From assembly GCF_001425685.1 (NCBI RefSeq), contig NZ_LMCY01000068.1, positions 1 to 64,000 of the forward strand: 64,000 nucleotides of DNA. Reading direction: 5' to 3'. The notes under the pieces were generated by a model. The model made no database searches. It was not told the DNA's origin and saw nothing but the letters and a program-made list of their open reading frames with translations. A program made the position numbers and the translations under genes. This document shows positions 23,171 to 36,297 of this stretch, piece by piece. Within the stretch, counting starts at the first letter, position 1, and each line of letters opens with the position of its first letter. The DNA comes from Massilia sp. Root335. Its GTDB lineage: Bacteria > Pseudomonadota > Gammaproteobacteria > Burkholderiales > Burkholderiaceae_D.

Positions 23171-23887
23171 TTACTGCTGCTGGCTGCCGCGGGTGCCGAC
23201 GACTTCGATTTCGACGCGACGGTTCTTGGCGCGGCCGGCGGCGGTCTTGTTGTCGGCGACCGGCTGTTTCTCGCCCTTGCCTTCGGTGTAGACGCGCTTG
23301 GCTTCCACGCCCTTGCTCTGCAGATAAGCCTTGACGGCTTCGGCGCGGCGCACGGACAGCTTCTGGTTGTATTCGTCGGTGCCGACCGAGTCGGTGTGGC
23401 CGACGGCGATGATGACTTCCAGGTTGATGTCCTTCAGCTTGCCGACCAGGTCGTCCAGCGATGCCTTGCCGGCAGGCTTCAGCACGGCCTTGTCGAAGTC
23501 GAAGAAGGCGTCAGCCGAGTAGCTCACCTTTTCCGAGGTCGGGACCGGGGCTGCTGCCGGGGCCGGAGCCGGGGCAGGTGCCGGGGCGGCGGCCGGCGCC
23601 GGAGGCGGCGGTGCGACGCACTTGCCGTTTTCCAGATGCTCGGGTTCCACGCACAGCGGTGCGTCGCAGCCGGGGACCGCGTCGGCCGGGGTCCAGTAGC
23701 CGGTGCGCCAGCACAGGCCGAAAGGATCGCGGGCGATAACGCCACGGGCATCCTGCACGTAAGCGCTGTACGGCGTGCGAGCGTGAATATCGGTGGTCAG
23801 CGGCGCATACGGCGGTGCGCTTTGCGCGGATGCACTGCCCGCCATCGCGGCCGTGGCTGCGAATACGAGGGTTGCCAATTTATTCAT
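23171..23887 (-). CDS. OmpA family outer-membrane/peptidoglycan-binding protein
   Basis: This 238-residue protein has a signal peptide (about 1-21), a short N-terminal part, a Pro/Ala linker of AP repeats near 92-115, and a C-terminal OmpA domain. That domain has FFDFDKAVLKPAGKASLDDL, then GHTDSVGTDEYNQKLSVRRA, whose Asp and Arg bind the diaminopimelate of peptidoglycan. It lacks a full eight-strand beta barrel, so it is a short OmpA-like tether. A strong purine-rich leader precedes ATG 23887 and a terminator follows. Confidence 0.88.
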   Translation of the reverse strand: MNKLATLVFAATAAMAGSASAQSAPPYAPLTTDIHARTPYSAYVQDARGVIARDPFGLCWRTGYWTPADAVPGCDAPLCVEPEHLENGKCVAPPPPAPAAAPAPAPAPAPAAAPVPTSEKVSYSADAFFDFDKAVLKPAGKASLDDLVGKLKDINLEVIIAVGHTDSVGTDEYNQKLSVRRAEAVKAYLQSKGVEAKRVYTEGKGEKQPVADNKTAAGRAKNRRVEIEVVGTRGSQQQ

Positions 23888-24282
23888 ATTTCTTCTTCCT
23901 TTCGGTAAAATCTTCTAGCAGCGAAACTGCTCAGAGGCAATAAGACGTGAGCATAATATTAACACTCGAAACAGCACGTCGGTTCCGCATTGTGAAACAA
24001 GCAATTAACGTCTCGGCCATTTTGCCACATACGCCACATCCGCACGATCAGGCGTCGACCAATTGCCGTGCATGGTATTTGTCGCGTTGTTTCTGCGCAA
24101 CAAGGTGTCGGAAAGCGCATGCAAGCTTGACGAACGTTTATGACAGGAATGTGTCAAGGCGTTAATTGTGCCAATTTGCCATCACCGCCGGTTGCCCCCG
24201 AATTGCGTTGCTGACAGGTCGGCCGTGGTAAAATCATGGGCTTGGAATTCAACAAATCAGCCTGAAGGCGCCGACCCGCACA
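23888..24282. other. Divergent promoter region of the ompA-like gene and gyrA
   Basis: The left half is AT-rich and should contain the ompA-like promoter with a long untranslated leader. For gyrA a candidate -10 TAAAAT (24229-24234) lies 15 bases after TTGCTG (24208-24213). No coding frame is convincing in this stretch, and no further repeats or RNA genes are seen. Confidence 0.5.
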
Positions 24283-26898
<2,616 letters not shown>

Positions 26899-26916
26899 GC
26901 CGGTCCCGCCGCCGAC

Positions 26917-26949
26917 AAGCCGCCGCGCGCCAACGCCGGCGGCTTTTTT
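26917..26949 (+). terminator. Rho-independent terminator of gyrA
   Basis: The stem AAGCCGCCG / CGGCGGCTT is followed by six T, 19 bases after the gyrA stop. Confidence 0.85.
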
Positions 26950-26957
26950 ATTTCCAA

Positions 26958-26985
26958 AAACCGGGGTCAGAGCCCTTATTTTGGC
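26958..26985 (+). repeat. REP-like half site (GGGGTCAGAGCCC family)
   Basis: AACCGGGGTCAGAGCCC is followed by TTATTTTGGC, matching the left arm of the complete hairpin at 60084-60139. It lies directly after the gyrA terminator. Confidence 0.7.
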
Positions 26986-27152
26986 TATTTTCCACGATCA
27001 ACATCGGAACGTTCGCCTTTTCGCAATGTGGCACCGCCCGGCGAAATGGCGGCGGTTGAGGATTTTTTGCAAGTTTCGTGCGAAAATCGAGGAACCCGCA
27101 TTGCCATGTCGGGCATGCAGGCCCCCGCTCCAGCTCTCATTCAAGGATATTC

Positions 27153-28274
27153 GTGAATCAATCTCTCGCCGCCACCCAGGTCTATAACTTCTCCGCCGGC
27201 CCGGCCGTCCTGCCGAAGGAAGTCCTGCGCCAGGCCGCCGAAGAGATGCTGGACTGGCACGGCAGCGGCATGTCCGTGATGGAGATGAGCCACCGCGGCC
27301 CCGAATTCATCTCGATCGCGAAGCAGGCCGAAGCCGACCTGCGCGAACTGCTGGCGGTGCCGGCCAACTACAAGGTCCTGTTCATGCAGGGCGGGGGCCT
27401 GGGCCAGAACGCCATCACGCCGCTCAACCTGCTGGGCCGCAAGCCGCACGGTGCCGCGTCCGGCCCGGCGACGATCGACTTCGTCCACACGGGTTCGTGG
27501 TCGGGCAAGTCGATCAAGGAAGCGCGCCGCTACGCCAACGTGAACGTCGCGGCGTCGGGCGAGGCGAGCCGCTTCACGACCGTGCCGCCGCAGGAGACGT
27601 GGACGCTGAGTGCGGACGCAGCCTACCTGCACCTGTGCACCAACGAGACCATCGACGGCGTCGAGATCGGCTACGTGCCGACGGTGCAGGGCGCCACCCC
27701 GCTGGTCGTGGACATGTCGTCGCACATCCTGTCGCGCCAGATCGACGTGTCGAAATACGGCGTGATCTTCGCCGGCGCGCAGAAGAACATCGGTCCGGCC
27801 GGCCTGACGATCACCATCGTGCGCGAGGACCTGCTCGATCACGCGCTGCCGATCTGCCCCGGCGTGTTCAACTGGCGCGCCGTGGCCGAGGCGGACTCGA
27901 TGCTGAACACGCCGCCGACGTACGCGATCTATATCGCCGGCCTCGTGTTCGCGCACCTGAAAAAACTGGGCGGCGTGGCCGCGATGGAACGCCGCAACAT
28001 CGAAAAAGCGCGCCTGCTGTACGCGGCGCTGGACGCCGACGACTTCTACCAGAATCGTGTGGCGCCCGAATATCGCTCGCGCATGAACGTACCGTTCTAC
28101 CTGCGCGACGAGTCGTTGAACGAACAATTCCTGGCCGGCGCCAAAGCGCGCGGCCTGCTGCAACTGAAGGGCCACAAGTCCGTCGGCGGTATGCGGGCAT
28201 CGATCTACAACGCGATGCCGATCGAGGGCGTGCAAGCCCTGATCGATTATTTGAACGAGTTCGCGGGCCGGTAA
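27153..28274 (+). CDS. serC: Phosphoserine aminotransferase
   Basis: This 373-residue PLP enzyme makes phosphoserine from 3-phosphohydroxypyruvate (serine pathway) and the matching step of pyridoxal phosphate synthesis. The N-terminus YNFSAGPAVLPKEVL is diagnostic, and the PLP lysine lies in FAGAQKNIGPAGL. GTG 27153 is the start: AAGGA precedes it and VNQSLAATQVYNF fits the family length, while the upstream frame adds an Arg/His-rich stretch. It heads a run of aromatic amino-acid genes, with a REP-like hairpin before pheA. Confidence 0.96.
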   Translation: MNQSLAATQVYNFSAGPAVLPKEVLRQAAEEMLDWHGSGMSVMEMSHRGPEFISIAKQAEADLRELLAVPANYKVLFMQGGGLGQNAITPLNLLGRKPHGAASGPATIDFVHTGSWSGKSIKEARRYANVNVAASGEASRFTTVPPQETWTLSADAAYLHLCTNETIDGVEIGYVPTVQGATPLVVDMSSHILSRQIDVSKYGVIFAGAQKNIGPAGLTITIVREDLLDHALPICPGVFNWRAVAEADSMLNTPPTYAIYIAGLVFAHLKKLGGVAAMERRNIEKARLLYAALDADDFYQNRVAPEYRSRMNVPFYLRDESLNEQFLAGAKARGLLQLKGHKSVGGMRASIYNAMPIEGVQALIDYLNEFAGR

Positions 28275-28283
28275 TCCGGCGTA

Positions 28284-28355
28284 GGGTGGGCACCCCCGTG
28301 CCCACGCGTAACGTGTGCGTAACGCGAACATCCGCGTGGGCACGGGTGCCCACCC
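28284..28355. repeat. REP-like hairpin between serC and pheA
   Basis: The left arm (28284-28308) GGGTGGGCACCCCCGTGCCC... pairs with the right arm (28333-28355), leaving one two-base bulge and a loop of 24 bases. It has no T run. The motif GGGTGGGCAC/GTGCCCACGCG looks like a dispersed repeat of the genus and may modulate or protect the serC message. Confidence 0.65.
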
Positions 28356-28394
28356 AACGGAGCAAAAGCGCGAACGGCACATCAAGAGCAGACA

Positions 28395-29465
28395 ATGACA
28401 GACAAACTGAAACCCCTGCGCGAACAGATCGATGCGATCGACGCGCAAATCCTCGAACTCCTCTCCCGCCGCGGCAAGGTCGCGCAGGAAGTCGGCCACG
28501 TGAAGGCCGAGACGAACGCCCCCGTGTTCCGCCCCGAGCGCGAAGCGCAGGTGCTGCGCGGCGTCGCCGAGCGCAATCCCGGTCCGCTGAAGAACCAGGA
28601 CGTGCAGACCATCTTCCGCGAGATCATGTCGTCCTGCCGCGCGCTGGAAAAGCGCGTGACGGTCGCCTTCCTCGGTCCCACCGGCACGTTCAGCGAACAG
28701 GCGGTGTTCCAGCAGTTCGGCAGCGCCGTGCAAGGCCTGCCGTGCGTGTCGATCGACGAAGTGTTCCGCGCCACCGAGGCCGGCACGGCCGACTACGGCG
28801 TCGTCCCGGTCGAGAACTCGTCCGAGGGCGCCATCAACCGCACGCTCGACCTGATGCTCGCGACCACGACCATCATCAGCGGCGAAGTGTCGATCCCCGT
28901 GCACCACAGTCTCATGACGAAGACCGGCAGCATGGACGGCGTCAAGGTCGTCTGCGCCCATTCGCAGGCGCTGGCCCAGTGCCAGGTGTGGCTCAACCTG
29001 CACCATCCGGACGTCGAACGCCGCGCCGTCGCGTCGAACGCGGAAGCGGCCGTGCTGGCGAGCCAGGACCCGACCATCGCGGCGATCGCCAGCGAGATGG
29101 CCGGCGAACAGTACAAGCTGGGCGTCGTGCAGGCGCACATCCAGGACGACCCGCACAACCGCACGCGCTTCCTGATCATCGGCAGCCAGGCCACGGGCCC
29201 GTCGGGCCGTGACCGCACGTCGATCGTGCTGGCCGTGCCGAACAAGGCCGGCGCCGTCTACAGCCTGCTCGCGCCGCTGGCCAAACACGGCGTGTCGATG
29301 ACGCGCTTCGAATCGCGTCCCGCGCGCATCGGCACGTGGGAGTATTACTTCTACGTCGACGTCGAAGGCCACATCGCCGATGCGGCGGTCGGCCGCGCGC
29401 TCGAAGAACTCAAGGACAACGCCGCCTTCTTCAAGGTGCTGGGTTCCTATCCGGTCGGCCTCTGA
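28395..29465 (+). CDS. pheA: Chorismate mutase / prephenate dehydratase (P-protein)
   Basis: This 356-residue bifunctional enzyme converts chorismate to prephenate and then to phenylpyruvate. The domain order is an AroQ chorismate mutase (about 1-90, LREQIDAIDAQILELLSRRG), a prephenate dehydratase (about 95-270, VAFLGPTGTFSEQAV and NRTRFLIIG), and a C-terminal ACT domain with the phenylalanine-binding ESRP motif (FESRPARIG). Feedback inhibition by phenylalanine is expected. It lies between serC and hisC. Confidence 0.96.
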   Translation: MTDKLKPLREQIDAIDAQILELLSRRGKVAQEVGHVKAETNAPVFRPEREAQVLRGVAERNPGPLKNQDVQTIFREIMSSCRALEKRVTVAFLGPTGTFSEQAVFQQFGSAVQGLPCVSIDEVFRATEAGTADYGVVPVENSSEGAINRTLDLMLATTTIISGEVSIPVHHSLMTKTGSMDGVKVVCAHSQALAQCQVWLNLHHPDVERRAVASNAEAAVLASQDPTIAAIASEMAGEQYKLGVVQAHIQDDPHNRTRFLIIGSQATGPSGRDRTSIVLAVPNKAGAVYSLLAPLAKHGVSMTRFESRPARIGTWEYYFYVDVEGHIADAAVGRALEELKDNAAFFKVLGSYPVGL

Positions 29466-29509
29466 GCCGGGCATCACAGAATCATTCACAGTTCAGCCAA
29501 GAGAGTCCC

Positions 29510-30613
29510 ATGTCGCAATTCGGTCCAGACTACGTCCGCGCCATCGCCCCCTACCAGGCCGGCAAACCCATTTCCGAAGTCGCCCGCGAGTTCGGTCTCG
29601 ATGAAGCCAACATCGTCAAGCTGGCGTCCAACGAGAATCCGTTCGGCGTGCCCGAATCGGCCAAGGCCGCGATGGCCGCCGCTGCCGCGGAACTCGGCCG
29701 CTACCCGGACGCCAACGGCTTCGAACTGAAAGCCGCGCTGGCCAGGCGCTACGACGTGCCGGCCGACTGGATCACGCTCGGCAACGGCTCCAACGACATC
29801 CTCGAGATCGCGGCCCACGCCTTCGTGCAGAAGGGCCAGGCAGTCGTCTACGCGCAGTACTCGTTCGCCGTGTACGCGCTGGCCACGCAGGGCGTCGGCG
29901 CGCGCGGCATCGTGGTGCCGGCCAAGAACCACGGCCACGACCTCGACGCGATGGCAGCCGCCATCGATGCGGACACCCGTCTCGTCTACATCGCCAACCC
30001 GAACAACCCGACCGGCACGTTCATCCCCGCCGCCGGGATCGAGGCGTTCCTGGCCAAGGTGCCGGCCTCCGTCGTCGTCGTGCTGGACGAGGCGTACAAC
30101 GAATACCTGGAGCCGAAGGACCAGTTCGAATCGACGCAGTGGGTCCGCAACTACCCGAACCTGATCGTCTCGCGCACGTTCTCGAAGGCGTACGGCCTCG
30201 CCGGCCTGCGCGTCGGTTTCGCCATCGCCCAGCCGGCCGTGACGGACCTGATGAACCGCATCCGCCAGCCGTTCAACGTGAATTCGCTGGCGCAGGCCGC
30301 CGCCATCGCCGCACTGAACGACAAGGCGTTCCTGCAAAAGGGTTTTGAAAACAACCGCGCCGGCTACAAGCAGCTGACCACGGCGTTCGAGGAACTGGGC
30401 CTGGAATACGTGCCGTCGCACGGCAATTTCGTGCTCGTGAAAGTGGGCGACGACGATGGCGCCGGCGCGCGCGTGAACGTGGCGTTGCTGAAGCAGGGCG
30501 TGATCGTGCGTCCGGTCGGCGCCTACGGCCTGCCGCAGTGGCTGCGCATCTCGATCGGCCTGCCGGAAGAAAACGCGCGCTTCATCGAGGCGCTGAAGAA
30601 GGCTCTCGGTTGA
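29510..30613 (+). CDS. hisC: Histidinol-phosphate / aromatic aminotransferase
   Basis: This 367-residue class I PLP aminotransferase has KLASNENPFG, YIANPNNPTGT and the PLP lysine in SRTFSKAYGLAGLRVG. Placed between pheA and tyrA, away from any his operon, it is probably the second HisC-type enzyme. That form serves mainly in phenylalanine and tyrosine transamination, as in other Burkholderiales. ATG 29510 follows GAGAG and begins at the family start. Its stop overlaps the tyrA start by ATGA. Confidence 0.93.
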   Translation: MSQFGPDYVRAIAPYQAGKPISEVAREFGLDEANIVKLASNENPFGVPESAKAAMAAAAAELGRYPDANGFELKAALARRYDVPADWITLGNGSNDILEIAAHAFVQKGQAVVYAQYSFAVYALATQGVGARGIVVPAKNHGHDLDAMAAAIDADTRLVYIANPNNPTGTFIPAAGIEAFLAKVPASVVVVLDEAYNEYLEPKDQFESTQWVRNYPNLIVSRTFSKAYGLAGLRVGFAIAQPAVTDLMNRIRQPFNVNSLAQAAAIAALNDKAFLQKGFENNRAGYKQLTTAFEELGLEYVPSHGNFVLVKVGDDDGAGARVNVALLKQGVIVRPVGAYGLPQWLRISIGLPEENARFIEALKKALG

Positions 30614-31521
30614 TGTTCACGAAAGTCGTCATCGTCGGCGTCGGCCTGATCGGCGGCTCGTTCGCGCTGGGCCTCAAGGCGGCCGGCGCGGCGGGCCACG
30701 TCGTCGGGCTCGGGCGCTCCGCGCAGGCGCTCGCGCGTGCGCGCGAACTCGGTATCATCGACGAAGCGGCGGCGTCGCCGCAAGACGCGCTGCGTGGCGC
30801 CGACCTCGTGCTCATCGCGGCGCCCGTCGCGCAGACGGGGCCGATCCTGGCCTCGTTGCTGCCGTACCTGGAGCCGCAGACGATCGTCACGGACGCGGGC
30901 AGCACCAAGTCCGACGTCGTGGCGGCCGCGCGCGCCGCGCTGGGTGACCGGCTCAGGCAGTTCGTGCCGGGCCACCCGATCGCGGGGCGCGAGTCGAACG
31001 GGCCGGACGCCGCGATCCCCGACCTGTACCGCGGCAAGAAGACGGTGCTGGCGCCGCTGCCGGAGAACGCGCCGGAAGCGGTGGAACGCGTGGCCGCCGC
31101 ATGGCGCACGTGCGGCGCCGTCATCCACATGCTCTCGCCGCAGGAACACGACAAGGTGTTCGCCGCCGTCAGCCATCTGCCGCACCTGCTGGCGTATGCG
31201 CTCGTCGACGACATCGCGGGCAAGCCGCACGCCGACCTGCTGTTCCAGTACGCGGCCAGCGGCTTCCGCGACTTCACCCGCATCGCCGGCAGCTCGCCGG
31301 AAATGTGGCGCGACATCAGCCTCGCGAACCGCGACGCGCTGCTCGGCGAGCTGGATGCCTATCTCGTTCAATTGACACACCTCCGCGCGCGGCTCGCCGC
31401 CAATGACGGTGCCGCGCTGGAGGCGACCTACGCCAACGCCCAGCGCGCCCGCCGTGCGTGGATCGAAGCGATCGAAGCCGCGGAAAAACCGCCGGCGCCC
31501 GATCAGGAATCAGGAAAATGA
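30613..31521 (+). CDS. tyrA: Prephenate dehydrogenase
   Basis: This 302-residue NAD(P)-dependent dehydrogenase oxidises prephenate to 4-hydroxyphenylpyruvate for tyrosine. The nucleotide-binding loop is VGVGLIGGSFALGL (residues 8-21). DAGSTKSDV and GHPIAGRESNG are the conserved substrate elements. There is no fused mutase or ACT domain, as usual for beta-proteobacteria. It is coupled at both ends: ATGA overlaps join it to hisC before it and to aroA after it. Confidence 0.95.
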   Translation: MFTKVVIVGVGLIGGSFALGLKAAGAAGHVVGLGRSAQALARARELGIIDEAAASPQDALRGADLVLIAAPVAQTGPILASLLPYLEPQTIVTDAGSTKSDVVAAARAALGDRLRQFVPGHPIAGRESNGPDAAIPDLYRGKKTVLAPLPENAPEAVERVAAAWRTCGAVIHMLSPQEHDKVFAAVSHLPHLLAYALVDDIAGKPHADLLFQYAASGFRDFTRIAGSSPEMWRDISLANRDALLGELDAYLVQLTHLRARLAANDGAALEATYANAQRARRAWIEAIEAAEKPPAPDQESGK

Positions 31522-32849
31522 CACAGTCTAAAATCTATCCCCAGCACATCGACCTCGAACCCGTGATGCGCGTGCAGGGCACCGTACGCCTGCCGGGATC
31601 GAAGAGCATCTCCAACCGCACGTTGCTGCTGGCCGCGCTGTCCGAAGGGACGACGACCATCCACGACCTGCTCGCGTCGGACGACACGTCCGTCATGCTG
31701 GACGCCCTCGCCAAGCTCGGCATCCGGTGCGAGCGGATCGACGACCGCACGCACGTCGTGCACGGCGCCGCCGGCCGCCTGCCCGTGGGCCAGGCCGACC
31801 TGTACATGGGGAATGCCGGCACCGCGATCCGTCCGCTGACGGCGGCGCTGGCCGTGATCGGCGGCGACTACACCCTGCACGGCGTCGAGCGCATGCACGA
31901 ACGCCCGATCGGCGACCTGGTCGACGCGCTGAACGCCGTCGGCGCCAGCATCGAGTACACCGGCAATCCGGGCTATCCGCCGCTGCACATCCGCGCGGGC
32001 CGCGTCCAGCCGGACCGCATCGCCGTGCGCGGCAACGTGTCGAGCCAGTTCCTGACGGCCCTCCTGATGGCCGCGCCGCTGATGGCCACCGCGCACCCGG
32101 TCACGATCGAGGTCGTGGGCGAGCTGATTTCCAAGCCGTACATCGAGATCACCCTGAACCTGATGCGCCGCTTCGGCGTGACGGTCGGCCAGGACGGCTG
32201 GGCGTCGTTCACCGTGCAGCCGGGCCAGAAGTACCAGAGCCCGGGCAGCATCCACGTCGAGGGCGATGCGTCGTCGGCGTCGTACTTCCTGGCCGCGGGC
32301 GCCATCGCCGGCGGGCCGGTGCGCGTGGAAGGCGTGGGCCGCGATTCGATCCAGGGCGACGTGCGCTTCGCCGACGCGTTGGCGGCGATGGGCGCGACGA
32401 TCACGAAGGGCGACAACTGGATCGAGGCGAAGTCGAACGGCGTGCTCAAGGCCATCGACGCGGACTTCAACCACATCCCGGACGCCGCGATGACGATCGC
32501 CGTCGCCGCCCTGTACGCGGACGGCACGAGCACGCTGCGCAACATCGCCAGCTGGCGCGTGAAGGAGACGGACCGCCTGGCCGCGATGGCGACGGAACTG
32601 CGCAAGGTCGGCGCGACGGTGGAAGAGGGCGAGGACTACCTGCGCGTGACGCCGCCCGAGACACTGTCGCCGGCGTCGATCGACACCTACGACGATCACC
32701 GGATGGCGATGTGCTTCTCGCTGGCGTCGCTCGATGGCGCGGCGCGGCGCGGCAACGCGATGCGCATCAACGATCCGAAGTGCGTGGCGAAGACGTTCCC
32801 GGATTATTTCGAAACGTTTTCCGGAATCGCGCAAGACACCTTATCCTGA
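31518..32849 (+). CDS. aroA: 3-phosphoshikimate 1-carboxyvinyltransferase (EPSP synthase)
   Basis: This 443-residue class I EPSP synthase forms 5-enolpyruvylshikimate-3-phosphate in the shikimate pathway. LPGSKSISNRTLLLAAL is the N-terminal signature. The PEP/glyphosate loop reads GNAGTAIRPLT, with the usual Gly, Thr and Pro conserved, so normal glyphosate sensitivity is expected. DYHDHR-type catalytic sequence is present as YDDHRMAM. It overlaps tyrA by four bases and is followed by cmk after 31 bases. Confidence 0.97.
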   Translation: MTQSKIYPQHIDLEPVMRVQGTVRLPGSKSISNRTLLLAALSEGTTTIHDLLASDDTSVMLDALAKLGIRCERIDDRTHVVHGAAGRLPVGQADLYMGNAGTAIRPLTAALAVIGGDYTLHGVERMHERPIGDLVDALNAVGASIEYTGNPGYPPLHIRAGRVQPDRIAVRGNVSSQFLTALLMAAPLMATAHPVTIEVVGELISKPYIEITLNLMRRFGVTVGQDGWASFTVQPGQKYQSPGSIHVEGDASSASYFLAAGAIAGGPVRVEGVGRDSIQGDVRFADALAAMGATITKGDNWIEAKSNGVLKAIDADFNHIPDAAMTIAVAALYADGTSTLRNIASWRVKETDRLAAMATELRKVGATVEEGEDYLRVTPPETLSPASIDTYDDHRMAMCFSLASLDGAARRGNAMRINDPKCVAKTFPDYFETFSGIAQDTLS

Positions 32850-32880
32850 TGGGATAAATCTGGTAACCACACACACGTAC

Positions 32881-33543
32881 ATGTCGAACACGAATATTCC
32901 CGTCATTACGATTGACGGCCCGACCGCCTCGGGCAAGGGCACGGTGGCCCACAAGGTTGCCGACCGCCTGGGCTTCCACCTGCTGGATTCCGGCGCGCTG
33001 TACCGCCTCACCGCGCTGTCCGCGCTGCGCCGCGACACCGACATGCGCGACGAGCACGCGCTCGCCAAGGTGGCCGAGCACCTGAACGTCCGCTTCAACG
33101 GCGGCCATATCTATCTGGGCACGGAAGAAGTGAGCAACGCCATCCGGGCCGAGGACGTGGGCAATACCGCGTCGAAGATCGCCGCCCTGCCGGGCGTGCG
33201 CCAGGCATTGTACGGTTTGCAACTGAGCTTCCGCGAAACGCCCGGCCTCGTGGCGGACGGGCGCGATATGGGCACCGTGATCTTTCCCGGCGCAAAGCTG
33301 AAAGTGTTCTTGACTGCAAGTGTTGAGGCACGTGCGCAACGCCGGTATAAGCAATTGATTGACAAAGGGTTTTCTGCTAATATGGACGATCTGCTGGCGG
33401 ATTTGCAGGCCCGCGACGCGCGCGACACCCAGCGCGCCGTGGCCCCGCTGGTGCCGGCGGAGGGGGCGCACATCCTCGATACCTCGCAAATGACGGCTGA
33501 TCAAGCCGTCGAACAGGTACTCGCCTGGTATGCGCATCCCTGA
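32881..33543 (+). CDS. cmk: Cytidylate kinase
   Basis: This 220-residue P-loop kinase phosphorylates CMP and dCMP. The P-loop is DGPTASGKGT (about 11-20), and further family elements are LLDSGALYRL and ADGRDMGTVIFPGA. The aroA-cmk-rpsA order is widely conserved. ATG 32881 is at the expected family start. Confidence 0.96.
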   Translation: MSNTNIPVITIDGPTASGKGTVAHKVADRLGFHLLDSGALYRLTALSALRRDTDMRDEHALAKVAEHLNVRFNGGHIYLGTEEVSNAIRAEDVGNTASKIAALPGVRQALYGLQLSFRETPGLVADGRDMGTVIFPGAKLKVFLTASVEARAQRRYKQLIDKGFSANMDDLLADLQARDARDTQRAVAPLVPAEGAHILDTSQMTADQAVEQVLAWYAHP

Positions 33544-33677
33544 ATCAGCAGCAACCAAGCAGCAAGCGCCGCGCGAGCGGCGTGTCGGGTGCCCGGGGCC
33601 GGTCGCCTCGGGTGTGGTTCAACTTGACCCAGTTCAGATCGCATATGGCCGATCTGCTGGCTAACATCTCAAAACTT

Positions 33678-35384
<1,707 letters not shown>

Positions 35385-35416
35385 TCAAAGGTTAATTCCT
35401 TTCGGAAGCCAAGCAG

Positions 35417-35722
35417 ATGACCAAGTCCGAGCTGATCAACCGCCTTGCTGAACGCTATTCCCAGCTGGTGGCAAAAGACGCCGAGTTTGCCGTCAAGACC
35501 ATCCTCGATGCGATGACGGGCGCTCTCGCGAGCGGCCAGCGCATCGAGATCCGCGGTTTCGGCAGCTTTGCACTGAACAGCCGGCCGCCCCGCATCGGCC
35601 GCAACCCGAAGTCCGGCGACAAGGTGATGGTGCCCGAAAAACGGGTGCCCCACTTCAAGCCGGGCAAGCAGTTGCGCGAGCGGGTCGACGCGATGGTCGG
35701 GCAGCCGATCATCGAAGACTGA
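35417..35722 (+). CDS. ihfB: Integration host factor subunit beta
   Basis: This 101-residue HU/IHF-family protein has MTKSELINRLAER at the start and the DNA-binding arm GFGSFALNSRPPRIGRNPKSG with the intercalating proline. It bends DNA with IhfA in recombination, replication and transcription. It follows rpsA after 32 bases and ends in a strong terminator, so rpsA-ihfB are co-transcribed. Confidence 0.97.
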   Translation: MTKSELINRLAERYSQLVAKDAEFAVKTILDAMTGALASGQRIEIRGFGSFALNSRPPRIGRNPKSGDKVMVPEKRVPHFKPGKQLRERVDAMVGQPIIED

Positions 35723-35745
35723 TTCGTCTGCGTCGAGCCGACAAG

Positions 35746-35778
35746 ACGGCGTCCCACCCGGGGCGCCGTTTTTTTTTT
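35746..35778 (+). terminator. Rho-independent terminator of rpsA-ihfB
   Basis: The stem ACGGCG / CGCCGT has a GC-rich loop and is followed by ten T. It lies 23 bases after the ihfB stop. Confidence 0.85.
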
Positions 35779-35933
35779 GAAAAATGTAACCGCGCATTGC
35801 ATCGCCGATGCCCGTCGTGCAACCCACGTATAATCACGCCGCGCACACACAACGGCCGGGCTGGCCGTCCTATGAATATCGTTTCAAATATGCGACACTG
35901 CGCCTTTGCCGTCTTTCCACTCGGGACCTGCTG

Positions 35934-36239
35934 ATGAAACTCGTCTCCACCATCGTCGGTTGCCTGTTGTTCGTCCTGTTTTTCAGCTTCGCCCTGAAGA
36001 ACACGCACCAGGTCGACCTGCACTTCTTCCTGAACTACGAGGTGAGGGGGCCGCTGGTGCTGATGCTGCTGGCGTTTTTCATCGCCGGGGCGTTCCTCGG
36101 CATCCTGGCCGTGACGCCGACCGTGTTCCGCCACCGCCGCGAAAGCTCGCAGCACAAGCACACGATCCAGGCCCTGCAAAGCGCGGCCGGCACCGCCGCC
36201 GGCGCACCGCAGCCGGACAGCGTCACGCCGCGCGGCTGA
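35934..36239 (+). CDS. lapA: LapA domain membrane protein
   Basis: This 101-residue inner-membrane protein has two transmembrane helices (about 3-23 and 42-64) with NTHQVDLHFF between them, the LapA domain pattern, and a charged cytoplasmic tail. LapA acts with LapB in controlling lipopolysaccharide synthesis. ATG 35934 is chosen over the longer frame because the first helix begins there. lapB starts 58 bases after its stop. Confidence 0.88.
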   Translation: MKLVSTIVGCLLFVLFFSFALKNTHQVDLHFFLNYEVRGPLVLMLLAFFIAGAFLGILAVTPTVFRHRRESSQHKHTIQALQSAAGTAAGAPQPDSVTPRG

Positions 36240-36297
36240 CATGGCGCGGCCGACGCGGCTCGACTGAACGTAACAGGATAATCAATAAGAACAACAT

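Noticed and set aside
27141..29489. A 782-codon frame antisense to serC and pheA
   Set aside because: It is a composition shadow of two well-identified genes, with no start signal or motif.
31800..31840. A glyphosate-tolerant EPSP synthase
   Set aside because: The PEP loop keeps the standard Gly, Thr and Pro. The single Met-to-Ile change there is not one of the known tolerance changes.
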